The position numbers and the translations under genes were made by a program. This document shows, piece by piece, positions 9,351 to 22,900 of a DNA stretch of 64,000 nucleotides (within the stretch, counting starts at the first letter, position 1; each line of letters opens with the position of its first letter). Below the pieces are notes generated by a model that saw only the letters and a program-made list of their open reading frames with translations, was not told where the DNA came from and did not search any database. The stretch is from Ctenosaura bakeri. Its lineage: Eukaryota > Chordata > Lepidosauria > Squamata > Iguanidae. Where the stretch lies: positions 124,001 through 188,000 of the forward strand of contig CAOLHI010001829.1 in the NCBI GenBank assembly GCA_948474755.1, written 5' to 3'.

Positions 9351-12300
9351 TATAGCTATAAGAAGACATTTCCATCCATCTCAAGCTTGCCAATTCATTT
9401 TGGATTGTCACACTGCCTATACATCAGTGTTATTTAATGATCTGTCTCATTCCAAAGAGTAAAAAAAAATCATTATAAAATTTTACTTCTAACACGGAAA
9501 TAGATGATGAAATCAACTTGCACAGGGAGTTCCATGTGACTGCCAAAATGTACAGGAGAATTTTCTGTTGATGGTACTTGCTCTCTTCATTCATATTCTC
9601 CTCCACACATTTGTCAGAGCAGAAAGCCAGTTCATAATAATGGCACAGGTAGAGGTCTCTCTTTGTTTGCTCACTTGAGACAGAATTCCTTTCTTAGATA
9701 AATGGAAAAATTTCATTTCAGTTGGGGATGCTAAAACTATTCCCAAATGTTCTTCTTCTTGATAAGACAACAGGTTTCAGCACTATACATTACCAATTAT
9801 TTTTTTCCATTTAAGAGCTCTTTTCATTAATATTTCATGTTTGTAAAATAACTGTAGCTTGTTTAAAAATATTGCATTTCCTCAAAATGCTATTTTGCAA
9901 AAATAAACTATTTTTGTGAAAATAAAATGGAATTTTTAATGTCCTGAAATGTGAAAGATCACCAAAGATGCATAAATACACTCATAATCTTACCTGGGCC
10001 ATCACAGAAAGTATATATTGTTTTTCTTTTGAAAGCTTATAGTTATTTCATTTTTTTCTTTCATTCTCATGTGAGAGAGAAAAATAAATGAACATCTGCA
10101 TCTCTGATTTCCATTTCAATATCTTTATCTATATTCTTCAAAGGGAAAGCCATGTTATTCTGTTTCAGCATAAATAAGAAAGTGGGTGGGATGGCAGAGA
10201 AGAAATCAAGCAGCATGTTTGAGACCGATTTATCTCAGCATAAACTTTTATAGATTTTAATTTTCTTCTAAAGAAGAAGCAGATTGATGTCACAAAAGTT
10301 CATGACAAAATAAATAGTTGATTTATTTTTTCATGAGATTTTGTGATTATTAATCACTTCTTCAGATGTAAAGAAGTAGTAAATTGTTATTGGTAGTCTC
10401 AAAGTGCTCCTTGATTCCTTAATCCCCGTTTTCCAAACTCTGTGCGTGTGTACACTCATATACCCGAGGCAGGCAGACATAGACAGTGTCTCATGTAAAA
10501 TGAGACTCTGTGCTGTAAAATAAATGTTATCTTTTCAATGTGATCCTGTTCTGCCTCTGAGCCTGAAATTTTAATTACATCATTAATAATTATGCCACCA
10601 TTTACGGCCCACATTGCATGATAACCTAAGGAGGCATTTAAGGAATATTCAGTATAAAGGTTTTTCCATCTTCTATAACTGGTCTACTGGTTATATTATA
10701 ACAGCCATTGAATCCTATACACAACTCAGTTATGATGGCATCTATAAAATCATTTATAGGGAGGTACATTTATAATGCTGTTAAAAGGAAACAGCCCATC
10801 TGGGAAAGTATATTTTGTTTTGGGGTAGGGATTTTTTAAGCTTAAAATGGCAGAAGACTCTCAAATTCATTCAACTCTGCCTTTGGCATTTCCATGTTTT
10901 TGTTTTTTGAAGACTGAATCATACGGTTATCTAGGCTGAAGTGACTGTTAAAGTTTTCTAGTCCTGAAACTTGATTTCCCCCCCTAGCTACTCTCTAAAT
11001 AAATAAACAGCCCTTGACTGATCTTCCCTGTCCAGCCTCCACACAATTTCTCTTATACCTTTTGCTTTTCACTCCTCTCTTAATTTTCTCCAATCTGTTT
11101 TCTGCACTCTGCACTCCACCCAGACCATGCTCAGTAAGATCTCAGAATAAGATTCAAAGGTGGTCATGCAGTTCATGTCCTTTCTGACCGCCCTGTTTCC
11201 CTCAGTGCTTTGATCATTCCCATTTGATTGAATGTGTTCCCTCAGTCTCTTTGATTCTATCTTCCAAGTGTTTCTCCTTCCTCTATAAGCACTTTCCTAA
11301 TGTTTTCACAGAAGGCAGAACATCCTCTGATTCCCCATCAGGGTACCCACAAGGACCTGTGTTTTATCTGTCTGCTATTCTTTACCCATTACCCCTGGGC
11401 AACCTCATCAAAAGGGTAAAACACTGGTAATTATGAACATAACCTATGAGCAGTTAAAATTTCAACTCAACCACCAGCCTACTAGGTATTTTCACAAAAA
11501 GATATCAGCTTCCAGTTTCAGCTCTGCCTTACAGAGTACTCATAGGAATTAGGGAGATAACGTACATGAAACACCTAGAACATTTTGCCAAGAGATTCTA
11601 CCTAAAGGAAGATTTCTAGGCTAGTTTGCAAATTAGGAATATTGTCCAAATAATTTCAAGGGAAGTACATGCACACAAATAAATAACATTGTTGCTTCTT
11701 GCTTCTTTACCATAGTACAGTTCTCCTAATCCTCAAACTCAGTCAAATTCCTTGCAGCAATATTTCAAGGCAAACGCAGACATTAGTGCTTTAAAAATAT
11801 TAGTGAAGTTGGAAAACACCAGCAAAAGCTTCCTTTGGGTCCTCTAGCTTTCTAATGTACTAAAGCCAACGCCCCAAGAGCTGTGGGCTCACACCTCCAT
11901 AGCTCAACCAGTTCCTTGTCCCCAGGCTTACAATCTGAATAAGAAAGGGCACAAGAGGAAAGTGGGGTGACAGTGTGGGAGAGGATTCAGGCTAGCAGCT
12001 GCTGGCTTCTCTTCTCTTCTTCAGAGGACAGAGCAAAGGCAATTGGAACCTGGTTGAAGAGCATTTCACCACCTGTTGGGGCTAAAGCATGACTGAACTG
12101 TGCTTGGCTGCTCTTTTCTCCTTGACAGGCTACAGAAATTGCAGTTGGAATGGAGCAAGGACCTCTTATCAGCCACTCAGCCAAGGCACAATGAAGTTGT
12201 ACCTGGATGTTTTTCCTTCCATCACAGGCCAAAGCAATGGTAGATGGAACATGGAAAAAGAGCCCCTCACCATCTTGACAAGGCAGGATGGAATATAATC

Positions 12301-14141
12301 TTATACTTACTGGCTCAGAGGTAACCCAATAAGTTCAGTAGAGTTTGCTCCCAATAAGTTGGGTGCAGCACAATAGTCTACTGAGACACATATTTTAGAG
12401 TTAAAGGCATTCAGTTCTCAGGTTTCACAACCATGCTTTTGTTTATGAACTAGATATAACAGCATTCTGGATTATATGAATGTGGATCACAGAGGATAAT
12501 TGTTGGATTGAGCCAGCCCTCTAAACAATGCTCAGAAGTTCAGAAGAGATGCGTTAAAACAGGAGAGAGAACTTGTATCATTCTATCTCATGAAATAATT
12601 GGTGATGGAACTTGTGCAGACTTTTTAATTTGAAACAATTCATAACATTCCTACCCCTCCTCACCTCCACACACCCACTAATGAAAAAACCAATAATCTT
12701 TCTATAACTTGAGAGAGGGAAAAGGCACTTCTGTCTATTCAGTTATTAAAATGGAGAAGTGTTATCTGATGGCAACTGCTTTCTATGGGATATATTTCCC
12801 ACTTGACTGTTCAGGAAATAGAAACACAGGCATGGGAAAATATTAAAGCCTTCAGTATTAATAAATATTTCCCAAGCTAAGTATTTTGTGACAAACCTCC
12901 TAATAGAGGTTGTTCAAAATTCAGAGCACATCGACGAGCATGATTACATTACTGTCTCCAATTTATTTCTCTCCTCTCATGCATGACAATAAAATACTAC
13001 CTTTGAACTTTTATGTAGCATAGCTGAGTGAATTGAGTGCATGCAGGCACAAAAAATATAATAAAGCTTTTACTAATTCTATAAATTATTGAAGCCCTCA
13101 CACAGCAAATAGAATCTTGCTGTCTTCATGCATTCTTAAAACCTGACTTGACAAAAAACATATATTTGAGAGGTAGTTCAGAAGTGCGGTGTCAGAACAC
13201 AGCTCAGCTTTCCTCTAAACTTTAGAGGTATAAGTGAGGGACAACAGCTTCCTTTTTCCAGCTTCCTGGAGAAAGGATCAGATCTTGGGTACTGCTAAGT
13301 TTTGATTTATTACCAAGGCCAGCCGGTACATGTGAATCTTTTGAAAATTCAGTAACTCTATTTATATGAGCTGCACAAAGGAATGAGAAATCTGAGCTCT
13401 GTTCGCATCTAAACTGGGGGACTCTACCCACTTATTATATTACTTCAATTGTAATAGATCATTTTTACTACATCACCCCCACTACCACCATCACGCCAGT
13501 TCATTTATGTATCTCTGTGAACGAGGCTCATTGTTCTGTCTAGAGCAGTTCACAGTGGATAAGTAGAAATATGTTATATGTTGAGTTGCAGATGGTTCCA
13601 TTATGAGTGAAGAAACCCAAAACCTTGATTTCTTTCAGTGCCCCAGGTTTGTCCTATCATGATATAATTGTAAAAGATTTACCATTACCTTTTCTTTTCT
13701 CTCTGATCAAGTTCAGTGGGTACATACGGTGGAAATAACCGGTGATTAGAAGTATCAGGAAAAAATATGTGACTAGGAACATGATTTTGATGTATGGCAG
13801 AATATAAAATGAATTGACCCAGGAATATAAGACAATCAGTATAACATAAAAGTATGACAACAGTAAATTCAGCACTGATTTGAAGAGCTAAGACAAATTC
13901 AATGCTTCTTGGTTTCTTCTGAATGATCAGTTATCTTTGCTTCAGTTTCATTGATTTAGGAGTAAAAAGACCTATGCTGAAGAACTGCATAACATTGGCA
14001 AAGGGGAAGTACACTTTAGGTGTGTTTGTTTATGTTGTAGAGACCAGTTAATTGTAAAGTAAAGGAAATAGTAATCTGATTACTCTGAAAATTTGGTTTA
14101 TTGATTGTACCAAGGAGGTCTAAAACCCCAACAAACACAAT
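9351..14141. other. Intronic sequence, nothing coding recognised
   Basis: AT-rich and mostly unique-looking. A scrap at about 12318-12395 (AAGTTCAGTAGAGTTTGCTC) resembles the dispersed repeat at 24956. No TSP1-like exon was found on the minus strand. Confidence 0.5.
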
Positions 14142-14340
14142 GGCCATTTCTGCACCACACTATTATAGTGCTATTATTCCGCTTTCAATATCCAGTATTG
14201 GAATACTGGGGTTTGCAGTTTAGGGAGGAAAATTTAGAATTCTCAGCCAGAGAGCTCTTTGGCCTTAGTAAACTACAAACCCTAGAATTCCACAGGATGT
14301 TGGAATAATAGCACTATAACAGTGTAGTGAGGAAATGGCC
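14142..14340. mobile_element. Palindromic MITE, family M, copy 3
   Basis: Termini GGCCATTTCTGCACCACACT and GTGTAGTGAGGAAATGGCC. The arms contain GTGCTATTATTCCGCTTTCA and a complementary TGGAATAATAGCACTATAAC. The family centre AGAGAGCTCTTTGGCC is present. Confidence 0.88.
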
Positions 14341-14849
14341 AACCATCTCTCTTGGATCAAGATTGTTGGCTCCTGACCGTTACAAGATTTAGTTTTCTTG
14401 ACACATTTCACATACCTTCTGTTTAGTTCCTGGCTTTATTAAATTTAATCTTTCTTAGTTCTGACACAAACTGAATTGATCTGTACCATCTTGATAAATG
14501 TGCAAATCAGAACTTTTATGAAAATGTTTTGACTCAGTCTTTTCTTTTCAAAACATGTTAACATTTTCAGAAAAAAAAATTATTTAGAAATATCTACTGG
14601 AAGCCAAAGGCATATTTAAGTGCAAACTTCTATGCAAGTTCTTTAATGGTCAGATTTATTAAAAATTGGAACTGGTAAGCATACATGAGGCTAGAAACAC
14701 TTTAAGCTATTTTGGGCCCCTCATATTATATCCTCTTCATATAACGCTCTACAGATTATATATTGGTTCCATAGTTCCTTCCCACAATGGATTGCTGGGG
14801 GAGGGGGAATAGGAAGCAATATGTAGATGATTTTATAATATGGAAGGGC

Positions 14850-15186
14850 CAAGATGGATTATCTCACCATCACAGAATTTTTGAAGTGAAAAGCGTTCCG
14901 AAGTGGCTTGCCATTACCTTTTTCTACACAGTATCACCAACAGTCAGCTCAGGTACCACTACCATTGTCTTTGAGAGATCCTCATCAGTGTCACCTCCCA
15001 CTATAGCTGCTGCCCAGTAGCTTGTTTCAAATATCTAGGCTAGCTCCTCAACAAAAGCTGTTCTGACTTAGAAAACCTCTACAGGTGGCAATGCTCCTAT
15101 CACAGGAATAAAATGCCTAAACTTAGACTATTGTTCTTTGGACACATTATGAGATGACAAGAATCACTGAAAAACAGAATTACAGT
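14850..15186 (+). mobile_element. Bov-B/RTE LINE relic, 3' part of ORF
   Basis: AAGTGGCTTGCCATTACCTT and TTGTTCTTTGGACACATTATGAGA are C-terminal Bov-B ORF2 sequence. The latter reads LFFGHIMR, an RTE hallmark, followed by a stop (broken). It is interrupted at 15187 by a CR1 and appears to resume at about 16530. Confidence 0.65.
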
Positions 15187-15584
15187 CATAGAATCATAGA
15201 GTTGGGAGAGACCCCAGGGGCCATCCAGTCTAACCCCCTGCCATGCTGGAACACACATCAAAGCACTCCCAACAGATGACCATCCAGCCTCTGCTTAAAA
15301 ACCTCCAAAGAAGGAGACTCCACCACACTCCAAGGCAGCATATTCCACTGCCAGACAGCTCTGACCATCAGGAAGTTCTTCCTGGGGTTCAGGTAGAATC
15401 TCACTTCCTGTAGCTTGAATCCATGGTTCCTTGTCCTAGTTTCTGGAGCCACAGAAGACAACCCATTCCCTCTTCAATATGACAACCTTTCAAATATTTG
15501 AACATGACTATTATGCCTCTCTTAACCTTCTCTTCTGCAGACTAAACATACCCAACTCCCTAAGCTGCTCCTCATTTGGTTGCC
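15187..15584 (-). mobile_element. CR1 LINE 3' end (5'-truncated)
   Basis: It begins on the plus strand with CATAGAATCATAGAGTTGGG, the CR1 3' terminus in reverse. The minus strand (15258-15461) still reads open across the end of CR1 ORF2 (EVRFYLNPRKNF and then APSLEVFKQRLDG-like PSLEVFKQRLDG), so this copy is relatively intact at its 3' end. Confidence 0.85.
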
Positions 15585-16493
15585 AATGTTATGGCCCTGT
15601 GCACCCCCAGTCAATTGATATGGTTTAATTGGTAAACATGATTTAATTGGCAAGCTACATCAATTGGGATTGATATAAAATGGGACCTGAGGTGATTGGA
15701 AGGCCAAACCAGACAGAGGAAAATTACTGAGTGTAAACATGAGAATGCAAGAAAAGTCAGCGCACGTCCCTTCCAGGTGCAGCCGAAGCCACTGTCAGGC
15801 AGCTTACAAGGCAACCTCAGAGATAATAGCATTATGCAAAAGCTGAACCTCTCCATTGGAATACAATGGTCAAATCAACATTGCTATCAAACAGTTGATT
15901 GTCTTAACCCTGCTCCTTCACACTCCTCCTGCCTCAACTTCCCAACCTCCCCACAATACAGAGCTATGACAGCCATTACCTCTTTGTTACTTAAGCACTG
16001 AGACCATTAGCTTCATCCAAACCCCATTGTGTTGCAACTTCCATTGGCTGGGATAGCAATTCACACTCACACCCCTTCAGGGAGAGTATATAAGCCCTCT
16101 ATTTTGGGCTGTCAGATGCACTATCTAAAATGCTTGACACCACTCTTAAATCCTGATATAGTCTGCCCTTAGACACACAAGCCTAAGCCACTCCACTGCT
16201 TCTTTACTACTCTTCTGGAATGGTAATTATAGCCCCAAAACCTCGGCCTCGCTATCCATAATTTTTCCTCTCTTTATCCTTCTCTTAAACTTTTATGTGA
16301 ATGTGTGACTGTTTGTATCTTGTGTGCATATGTGAGTGAATTTATCTCAATAAAACACATTTTTAGCTTACTTTTGAATCTCTGGCTGGTTCCTTCCTGT
16401 GTGGCCCCATAAACATTGCTGGAAAGATCTTGTTAAATTACCCTCCTCTTGCAGGTCTCCTACTTTTAAGCTAATTAATTCCCCTCTATCACA
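15585..16493 (+). mobile_element. Solo or orphan LTR, copy 1
   Basis: It has an LTR-like promoter and 3'-end layout: TATATAA at 16087-16093 and AATAAA at 16349-16354, 262 bp apart, then a pyrimidine-rich end. It is related to 55286-56239 in the TATA, 'agccactccact', 'ggtaact/ggtaatt' and 'caggtctcct' blocks. The ends (TG near 15588, CA at 16493) are estimates. TGG follows, a possible primer-binding-site start. No gag, pol or env sequence is adjacent. Confidence 0.55.
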
Positions 16494-16529
16494 TGGAGTT
16501 ACCGACATTGTGGGTGAATCCCTGAGTCA

Positions 16530-16725
16530 CTCATGTTTTGGGATAAGAAGAAGACACTAGGAAAGTGGAAGACCACACTGCAGACAGATTGATTTAATCA
16601 AAGAAGTCACAGCTTGAGTTTGCAAAAGCTGAGCCAGGTTGTTAATGTCTGGGTCTCTTGGAGTTCACCCATTCATACAGTCACCTAAGTCGAAGTTGAC
16701 TTGACAGCAAATAACAAGAGCATGA
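16530..16725 (+). mobile_element. Bov-B/RTE LINE 3' end, continuation
   Basis: AAGTGGAAGACCACACTGCA, GATTGATTTAATCAAAGAAG and GGTTGTTAATGTCTGGG, then a tail CACCTAAGTCGAAGTTGACTTGACAGC and AATAACAA. This is where the element at 14850-15186 would continue once the CR1 and LTR are removed. Confidence 0.65.
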
Positions 16726-17678
16726 GGAGTTGTAACATGGCTACAAATCAAACTCTGAAAACACAGAATACCAATAGTGCACTCAGCATACAAAGTTCTT
16801 TCAAAAGTTGAAATCCACCTCCTTAGATGGATGTGCCACTGAAGACCTGTTCAGCATTTGTCCATCTTTTGATTAAGGTCCACATCCATAGTCCTTTCAA
16901 TTGGATAAAATGTATGAGGTATTTACACAGGCAGTTTCCTGTGCAAGTCAAAAGATATGCACATACAAACTTTCTTGAGTGCACAAAGGTTGAAAAGAAG
17001 ATCTCTGTTGAGCAACAGAAGGGAAATCAGTACAACTGACACTGGTTCTGGTTCAAGCTCCATAAATGAGAAGGACTTAAGAGCTGAGACGGGAATGTTC
17101 TTGCTGGGCTGAGACTGTAATAAGAACTCCTCCTTTGTGAATCCAGAATAAATCCTTACTTTATGAAGATGTTCAGTGATGCTGGAATATGCAATTTAAG
17201 ACATACTGAAGTACACTAGTTCTTGTGGGCAGCCCTTTATCTACGGCTCACCTTTATTTGAAGCTTAGAGAGGGGATTAAATTAATCAAATGATTATATG
17301 GAGCATTTTGCCAACATCGCTTTTCATTTTGCTTTGAACCAGCTTTCAGAAGTACTCGTGCATCTTGCATAAAAGTCTGCAGATATAAACGAGGTGGCAA
17401 AAGGGGGAAAAGAGAACAAAATATTAAATGTAAAGAAAGAACAACACACTGGCTGCAAGCAGTGAATATCACCAGGCAAACAGATCTTTAAGAGAAGATT
17501 ATTTTATGATGGTTGACTCCATCCAGTACCTGCTGCAAAGTTGAAAGTTGAGGGAGGGAGGCAAGCCACATTCTTCAGCAACAGCATAAGGTACCAATGT
17601 CATATAATAAGCAGGCTCCTGTATTTCCCCTTTTATGGGCATTCATCCTGACACTTCCCAGTGCTAAGACTGTCAGGA
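16726..17678. other. Intronic sequence, nothing recognised
   Basis: No exon-like or repeat-like signature was found. Confidence 0.5.
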
Positions 17679-17855
17679 GTCCTTCATCCTGTGCAGTTAC
17701 AGCACTATGGTTCCAGTTTAATTGCCATCACTCCATCTATGGAAGCCCAGGATTGGCAGTTTGGGAGAAGGAGCCTTTAGAATTCTCAGTCAGAAAGCTT
17801 TTCTGATACCTCTAACCAAACTACAAAACCCAGGATTCCATGGGAGACAGCCAGG
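17679..17855. mobile_element. Degraded MITE, related to family M (variant C)
   Basis: CCTTCATCCTGTGCAGTTAC, then GGTTCCAGTTTAATTGCCAT and TTTAGAATTCTCAGTCAGAA, and a right arm CTACAAAACCCAGGATTCCA. The right terminus is lost. Confidence 0.6.
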
Positions 17856-18014
17856 GCATCATGTGAGTACTGATTCTTAAAAAAAGAATCTCAGTACCCC
17901 CAGTGATCTAAGTGCTACATATATGCATGTGGAACTGTTGTGCTTTGCTTGATCACCGCTGCCCCCAAAAGGCAGATGCGACTGTGAAATTTCCTTCTGC
18001 AACCTGGTACCAGA

Positions 18015-18110
18015 TATGGATTTCAGGTTCCATCAGCCCCATATAGTATGGCCAATGAACAGGAATGGTGGGAGTTGAAATCCAAAGTATGTGGAGAGTA
18101 CAGGTATAAA
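18015..18110. mobile_element. hAT-like MITE scrap
   Basis: TTCCATCAGCCCCATATAGT, GGCCAATGAACAGGAATGGT and GGGAGTTGAAATCCAAAGTA match one half of a common sauropsid palindromic hAT-type repeat. Both termini are missing. Confidence 0.45.
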
Positions 18111-18649
18111 TCATAACAGCCACCTAACTAGCCCTGTTTTTTAGAAATAGTTTTTCAGTATAAACGCTGTCATGCTCTCAGTACTCTGGTAAGGAATACC
18201 ATAAGCAGAGTCATCCCTTAGTGACTGCACGTCTAACAATGCAATTAAAATCAGCCTAAAGAAAGCACACAATCCCTGTCTTACAAGAGAAGATAAATTT
18301 ATTACAAGGCAGTAGTGGGCTGGAGAAAGGAACTTCTGCACACCTTAAGGAGGCTTGCCCATCCATCTCAATGTTCTGGACCATGACAAATGCTAGGATA
18401 ACAACTTTCACTTCCTCTGCCATCATCCATCTTTCCACCGGCCTTATTGCTTCAAATTCCAATGATGAACTTCTGCAGTCACTCATCTGAACAGCTAGAA
18501 ATGTATTGCCTCTACCTGAAAATAAAATTATTTGCAGAGGGAACTGGAATGGACACAAAGGCTAAATTCAGTGCTTAAATGAAAGGGAACTACTGCCAGA
18601 CTATATAATCAGGCATCAATAGCAACCAAAAATGCTATGATACTATTTT

Positions 18650-18651
18650 GA

Positions 18652-18710
<59 letters not shown>
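18650..18710. repeat. (GAAA)n tetranucleotide microsatellite
   Basis: About 15 uninterrupted GAAA units. Confidence 0.97.
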
Positions 18711-18711
<1 letters not shown>

Positions 18712-18924
18712 CCCATTAATCATTTTGTTGCTTACAAGACTAACAAAAACTTAAGAATTAGAGCTAGTTATTTGCAATTATTTCCTTCTTCCAATAACTT
18801 CGGTATAACTACATTTGTAATTACAATTCTAACAACAATGAATAATTTCATTCAATTTACCTATGGTAGTACTGTTTAACATCCCTTTCATAGTTATACA
18901 GCTCAGGTCCCAGTATCTGAAGTA

Positions 18925-19345
18925 CCGTGTTCTCCCCTATGAGCCTGCCTTTGTTTTGAGATCTTCTAGAGAATCCCTTTTCTTTGTCCCTCTACCCTTA
19001 CAAGTACATCTGGTGGCAACACAGGAGACAGCCCCCTGAGTAGCTCTCCCCAGGCTCTGGAACTATCGTCCTACGCACCCCTCCCTGCTATCTTTTCAAG
19101 CATAGTGAAGCCCCCCCTTTTTTTTTAAGCCCTTTGAGGGCTGATGGCTTAGAGAGAACGTGCTTTTCACATTGTACTGTACAGTTTGTTTTAATCATCT
19201 TGCTTTTAAACTGCTTTCAGTTTTGTCACAAATGTAATTATATTTTTTCAATTTTTGCACAATATTGTAAAACTATTTTAACCTTTGTAAGCTGCTTTGA
19301 GTTCCAGACTGGGAGAAAGGTATGATAGAAATATACGTGTAAAAA
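18925..19345 (+). mobile_element. L2-type LINE 3' end
   Basis: TGGAACTATCGTCCTACGCA fits the end of the L2 reverse transcriptase reading frame (W-N-S-L-P region, decayed). A TTTTAA-rich 3' UTR and TTGTAAGCTGCTTTGAGTTC, GGGAGAAAGGTATGATAGAA follow, the L2 3' terminal block. Confidence 0.7.
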
Positions 19346-19849
19346 TCATAATGGTTTTGCTTCACTAGGTGAGGGAGGAGGAATATTCTATGGTTCCAGT
19401 GCTGGCTCATGATACGTGCCCCACCACATTCTCCATCTTGGGCTTAGAGATAAAATGAGGTTTGTTTCACAGCTCAGTGACTTGCAGAATTCAGATGGCT
19501 TTTAAAAAGAAACCCAGAGGTAACTAAACTGCACAGAATGGAAGATGAGGTGCGGAACTATTACTGAAATTAACTTTAAAACTTTACTTTAAAAAAACTT
19601 AACTTTAAAAAAAAGGTAGCATCTTGATCCCAAACTCTCTTTGGACAAAAATGAATCTTGCTATTATGCATTTGAATACTTAAAATGATCACTGTGTTTT
19701 GTTACAAATTTTATCTTGGAATTCTGACTACTGCATAGCCACAACAGTAATAATATTTTTTTAAAAAAAATTCATTCTCCCTCACAATACTCACACCCTC
19801 AAGATACAAGAGACTCTAACACCATCACTTTTCTTGTCATGTGTGATTT

Positions 19850-19990
19850 TAAGCCTCTTTTCCTGATGAAGATGTATTTTGTGTTTTTTGCTTGGCCAAT
19901 AAAAGTATCCCTATTTTGTGGATTTTGGATTCTGCTTTTATTTTGTTGCATGGCCAATACGGCTATCCTTTAATATGCTTCCTAAACTAA
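19850..19990 (+). mobile_element. Penelope-like element fragment
   Basis: CTTTTCCTGATGAAGATGTA, CTTGGCCAATAAAAGTATCC, CTATTTTGTGGATTTTGGAT and TTGTTGCATGGCCAATACGG form the end block of amniote Penelope-like elements. Confidence 0.55.
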
Positions 19991-22900
19991 CAAAGTCACA
20001 TTTTTTCTCCTAAATTTTTATCTAAATTTATGGATGAGGCACAATAACAATTGTTTGAGTAAAGACATGTTTGAAGTGATGGGAAGAATGTTACAAAGAT
20101 ACACATCACATTTCAGTAATCACGTATGCTTCTTTGAAATACTGTGCAGTGACTCATTCCATTAGAGAGAATATGTGAGCCAGAATTTATTCTACAAACT
20201 ATTTCTGGTACATTCTTCGGGTTTATTCCTAGTGTTGATTCCCATTAATATTGAATCAATGGAACTTGCACAAATACTGGCTGTCCAAGTTATGTTGATT
20301 CATTAGTCCTATTTCCTTGGGATAAACAATAGGATTTAAGTCCTGGTACCCATGTGAACAGAGCATCATGGTACCCATGGACAATTAGGAACAGACTGAG
20401 AATGGTCAAATTAATTCTTCCTTATCTGTTGTAGGCTGGTTATCCACAAACCATTTCTTTCTCTGCATTACAATTTAAGTGGCAGATAAACACAGTGTTT
20501 TGTAGGAATGTTGAATAAGTTCATCCATAATTGCATAAAACCAGTAAAACTAAAAATAAAATCAGTAACTCACAACCTAAACAATATTTTAAATAGAATT
20601 CAATAGCAACGAATTACAGGCAGCTGAAAGACCATAAATTACAAAGAAAAGCACAGCCAAAAGAAATTAATGTTTATTATTTTCTAGCTTTTGATTCTTT
20701 GCTCTTCTCTGCTTAAAAGTAGTTTAAATGTATTACTTGCAGTGGCTATTATATTAACCAAAGTAACTGTGAACTTTCAGATGGAACACTTCTTTTCCAC
20801 CCTCCAGCATTTAAAGAGGAGGTCCAGGAATTATCTGCAGAGATTATTATTTTATGAACAAAATATGTAAGCTTACAGTATATAAAGCAGACAAATTTGA
20901 TGGAGAAAATACAGAGAGAGAAATGGAGGAAAAATAAAAACAATGTAGATAATATTAGGGCTATAATATACATAGTATAGTTTTACTTTAAAGCTTACAT
21001 TGATTTAGTATCCCTTGCTTCTCTTTTTAGAGAGTTATTAGGTCATAATTCAGCAACCATTAAGGATTTTCCACTGAATCCAGTGAGAGATTTACACACA
21101 TACTGAACTCCTGTTCCTACTTCTACTCTATTAAAATCAATTCAGTTTTGCCTTGACATTAGGTGGTATCCATTTGCAAGCAAGCTTTGTAAACTACTCA
21201 CCACACAGTTGGTCCCATCTACACAGCTTGATACATCACACCTTGCAAATATACATTTTCATTTAGTCCTGGTCCTAAGACTGGAGAGGAATATTTTAAT
21301 AAATGATTTCATCGTTAACCATGTATCTCAGGATATTTCCTCTGTCCCTTTGTTAACATCTACGGACATTTTGTGAAACTAACACAAATAAAAAGAATCA
21401 AGTGTCATGTAGTGAGTTTAGACAAGTGGGCCTGGGTTCAAAATCACTAACAAACTGTCATGACTGAAGGTCAACCAAATTAATCACAGCCTATTCTACC
21501 TTGCAAAGGTAGAGGCAGGGAACAGTGGCAGATCTGGGGGCCAATTTTCTGGTCCCACGACCAGCTGGGAGCCACATCAGCTGCCAAAGATGTAAAAAAA
21601 TTAAGTCATCTGGAAGCTCATTTCTGGCTTTGAAATACTGGGCCTTTTATGTTAAAATACTGGACCTTTTATGTTAAAACAGAGAAGGAAGCAACCTATT
21701 TAAAAAGTGATGTACTGTGCCCAGAGGCTTCCAGGACAGATAATTCACCACCACTACCCACAACAACACCATCACCCTTTTGGCCAGATAAAATCTTGGT
21801 TCAGGCACTTTGGAGAGCTCATAGGCCACAACAACAGCCTTGAAGCCCACATGAGGTATCCAGGCTAAACTTTGTCCATTCTTGATGAAAAACAGATAAA
21901 CCATACAAACACCCCTCTGACATGTGATGTGAGAAGGATGGTTGCCTGAAAACTGGTTGGAGATACCTTACAATTCTTCCATCCATGGAAGGCAGATGCT
22001 GAACTGAAGAATATTTCTCTCAAGTAGATGCCACCACAGTCAGGCAGCTGGGATGATCTGTGGCCATTTATTAGTATTTGTTGCAGCCCCAAGAACGTTC
22101 GCTAGAATTAATATCCACTTGCTAAAATGTATACAAGGTGCTGCAGGCTATATTTCAAAAGAAGGAACTGGCAAAACTACCTTAGTTATTCCTTGCTTAA
22201 GAAAATAAAATTCACAGGGTTTCCAGAAGTCAACAAGTGATGTGAGGGCATACACACATACACACACACGCACACACTGCATAGAGCTGGCTTAGTCCTA
22301 CTGCTAAAACCTTAACATATTGTACATATTACATCTTCTACTATGAGAGAGAGAAAAATGGGATTTAATCAAAGATTTGATTTTTCATTCAATACACTTT
22401 CGGGAATTTATGTTCACATTTACTATTAATGTATAAAATTATGATCACTCAGCCACATACAGCACACCACAGAAGCATATCAACAGGGCCATAAATAATG
22501 TGGTAGGCTAAGAAGTGCAGCTTGAATCATTCCAGTCAACCATGACACAAATGAACTAAGGAAGACTTTACCCAGAAATGTAGCATCTATTGTTACCGGT
22601 GTGTGTGAAAATATTTTGTCAATGAGAAATTTCCTGATCATTCTCCACTGCTTTCTGCCTTAGGATGCAAAGGAACATACTTCCAACTCTGGGCTGAGCT
22701 TTGCCTTCTGCCCAAAATATTGATATGGATGTGAAAAAATACCTAGAAGCAAATTGCATTATGATTCTATTATGGGCTGCCTCTATCTGACTATGGGTTA
22801 AACTGTTCACTCTTTTCTACCCTTGTTTTCTCATATATTGTCCTGTACCATTGCAATAACTGTGACATATTCTATGTGGTTATGGTGGGTTGTGTGGTGA

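Noticed and set aside
15258..15461. 67-codon minus-strand ORF as a gene
   Set aside because: It is the end of CR1 ORF2, part of a 5'-truncated LINE.
18650..18710. CRISPR-like array
   Set aside because: It is a pure tetranucleotide microsatellite with no spacers, in a vertebrate sequence. No repeat-spacer structure exists anywhere in the window.
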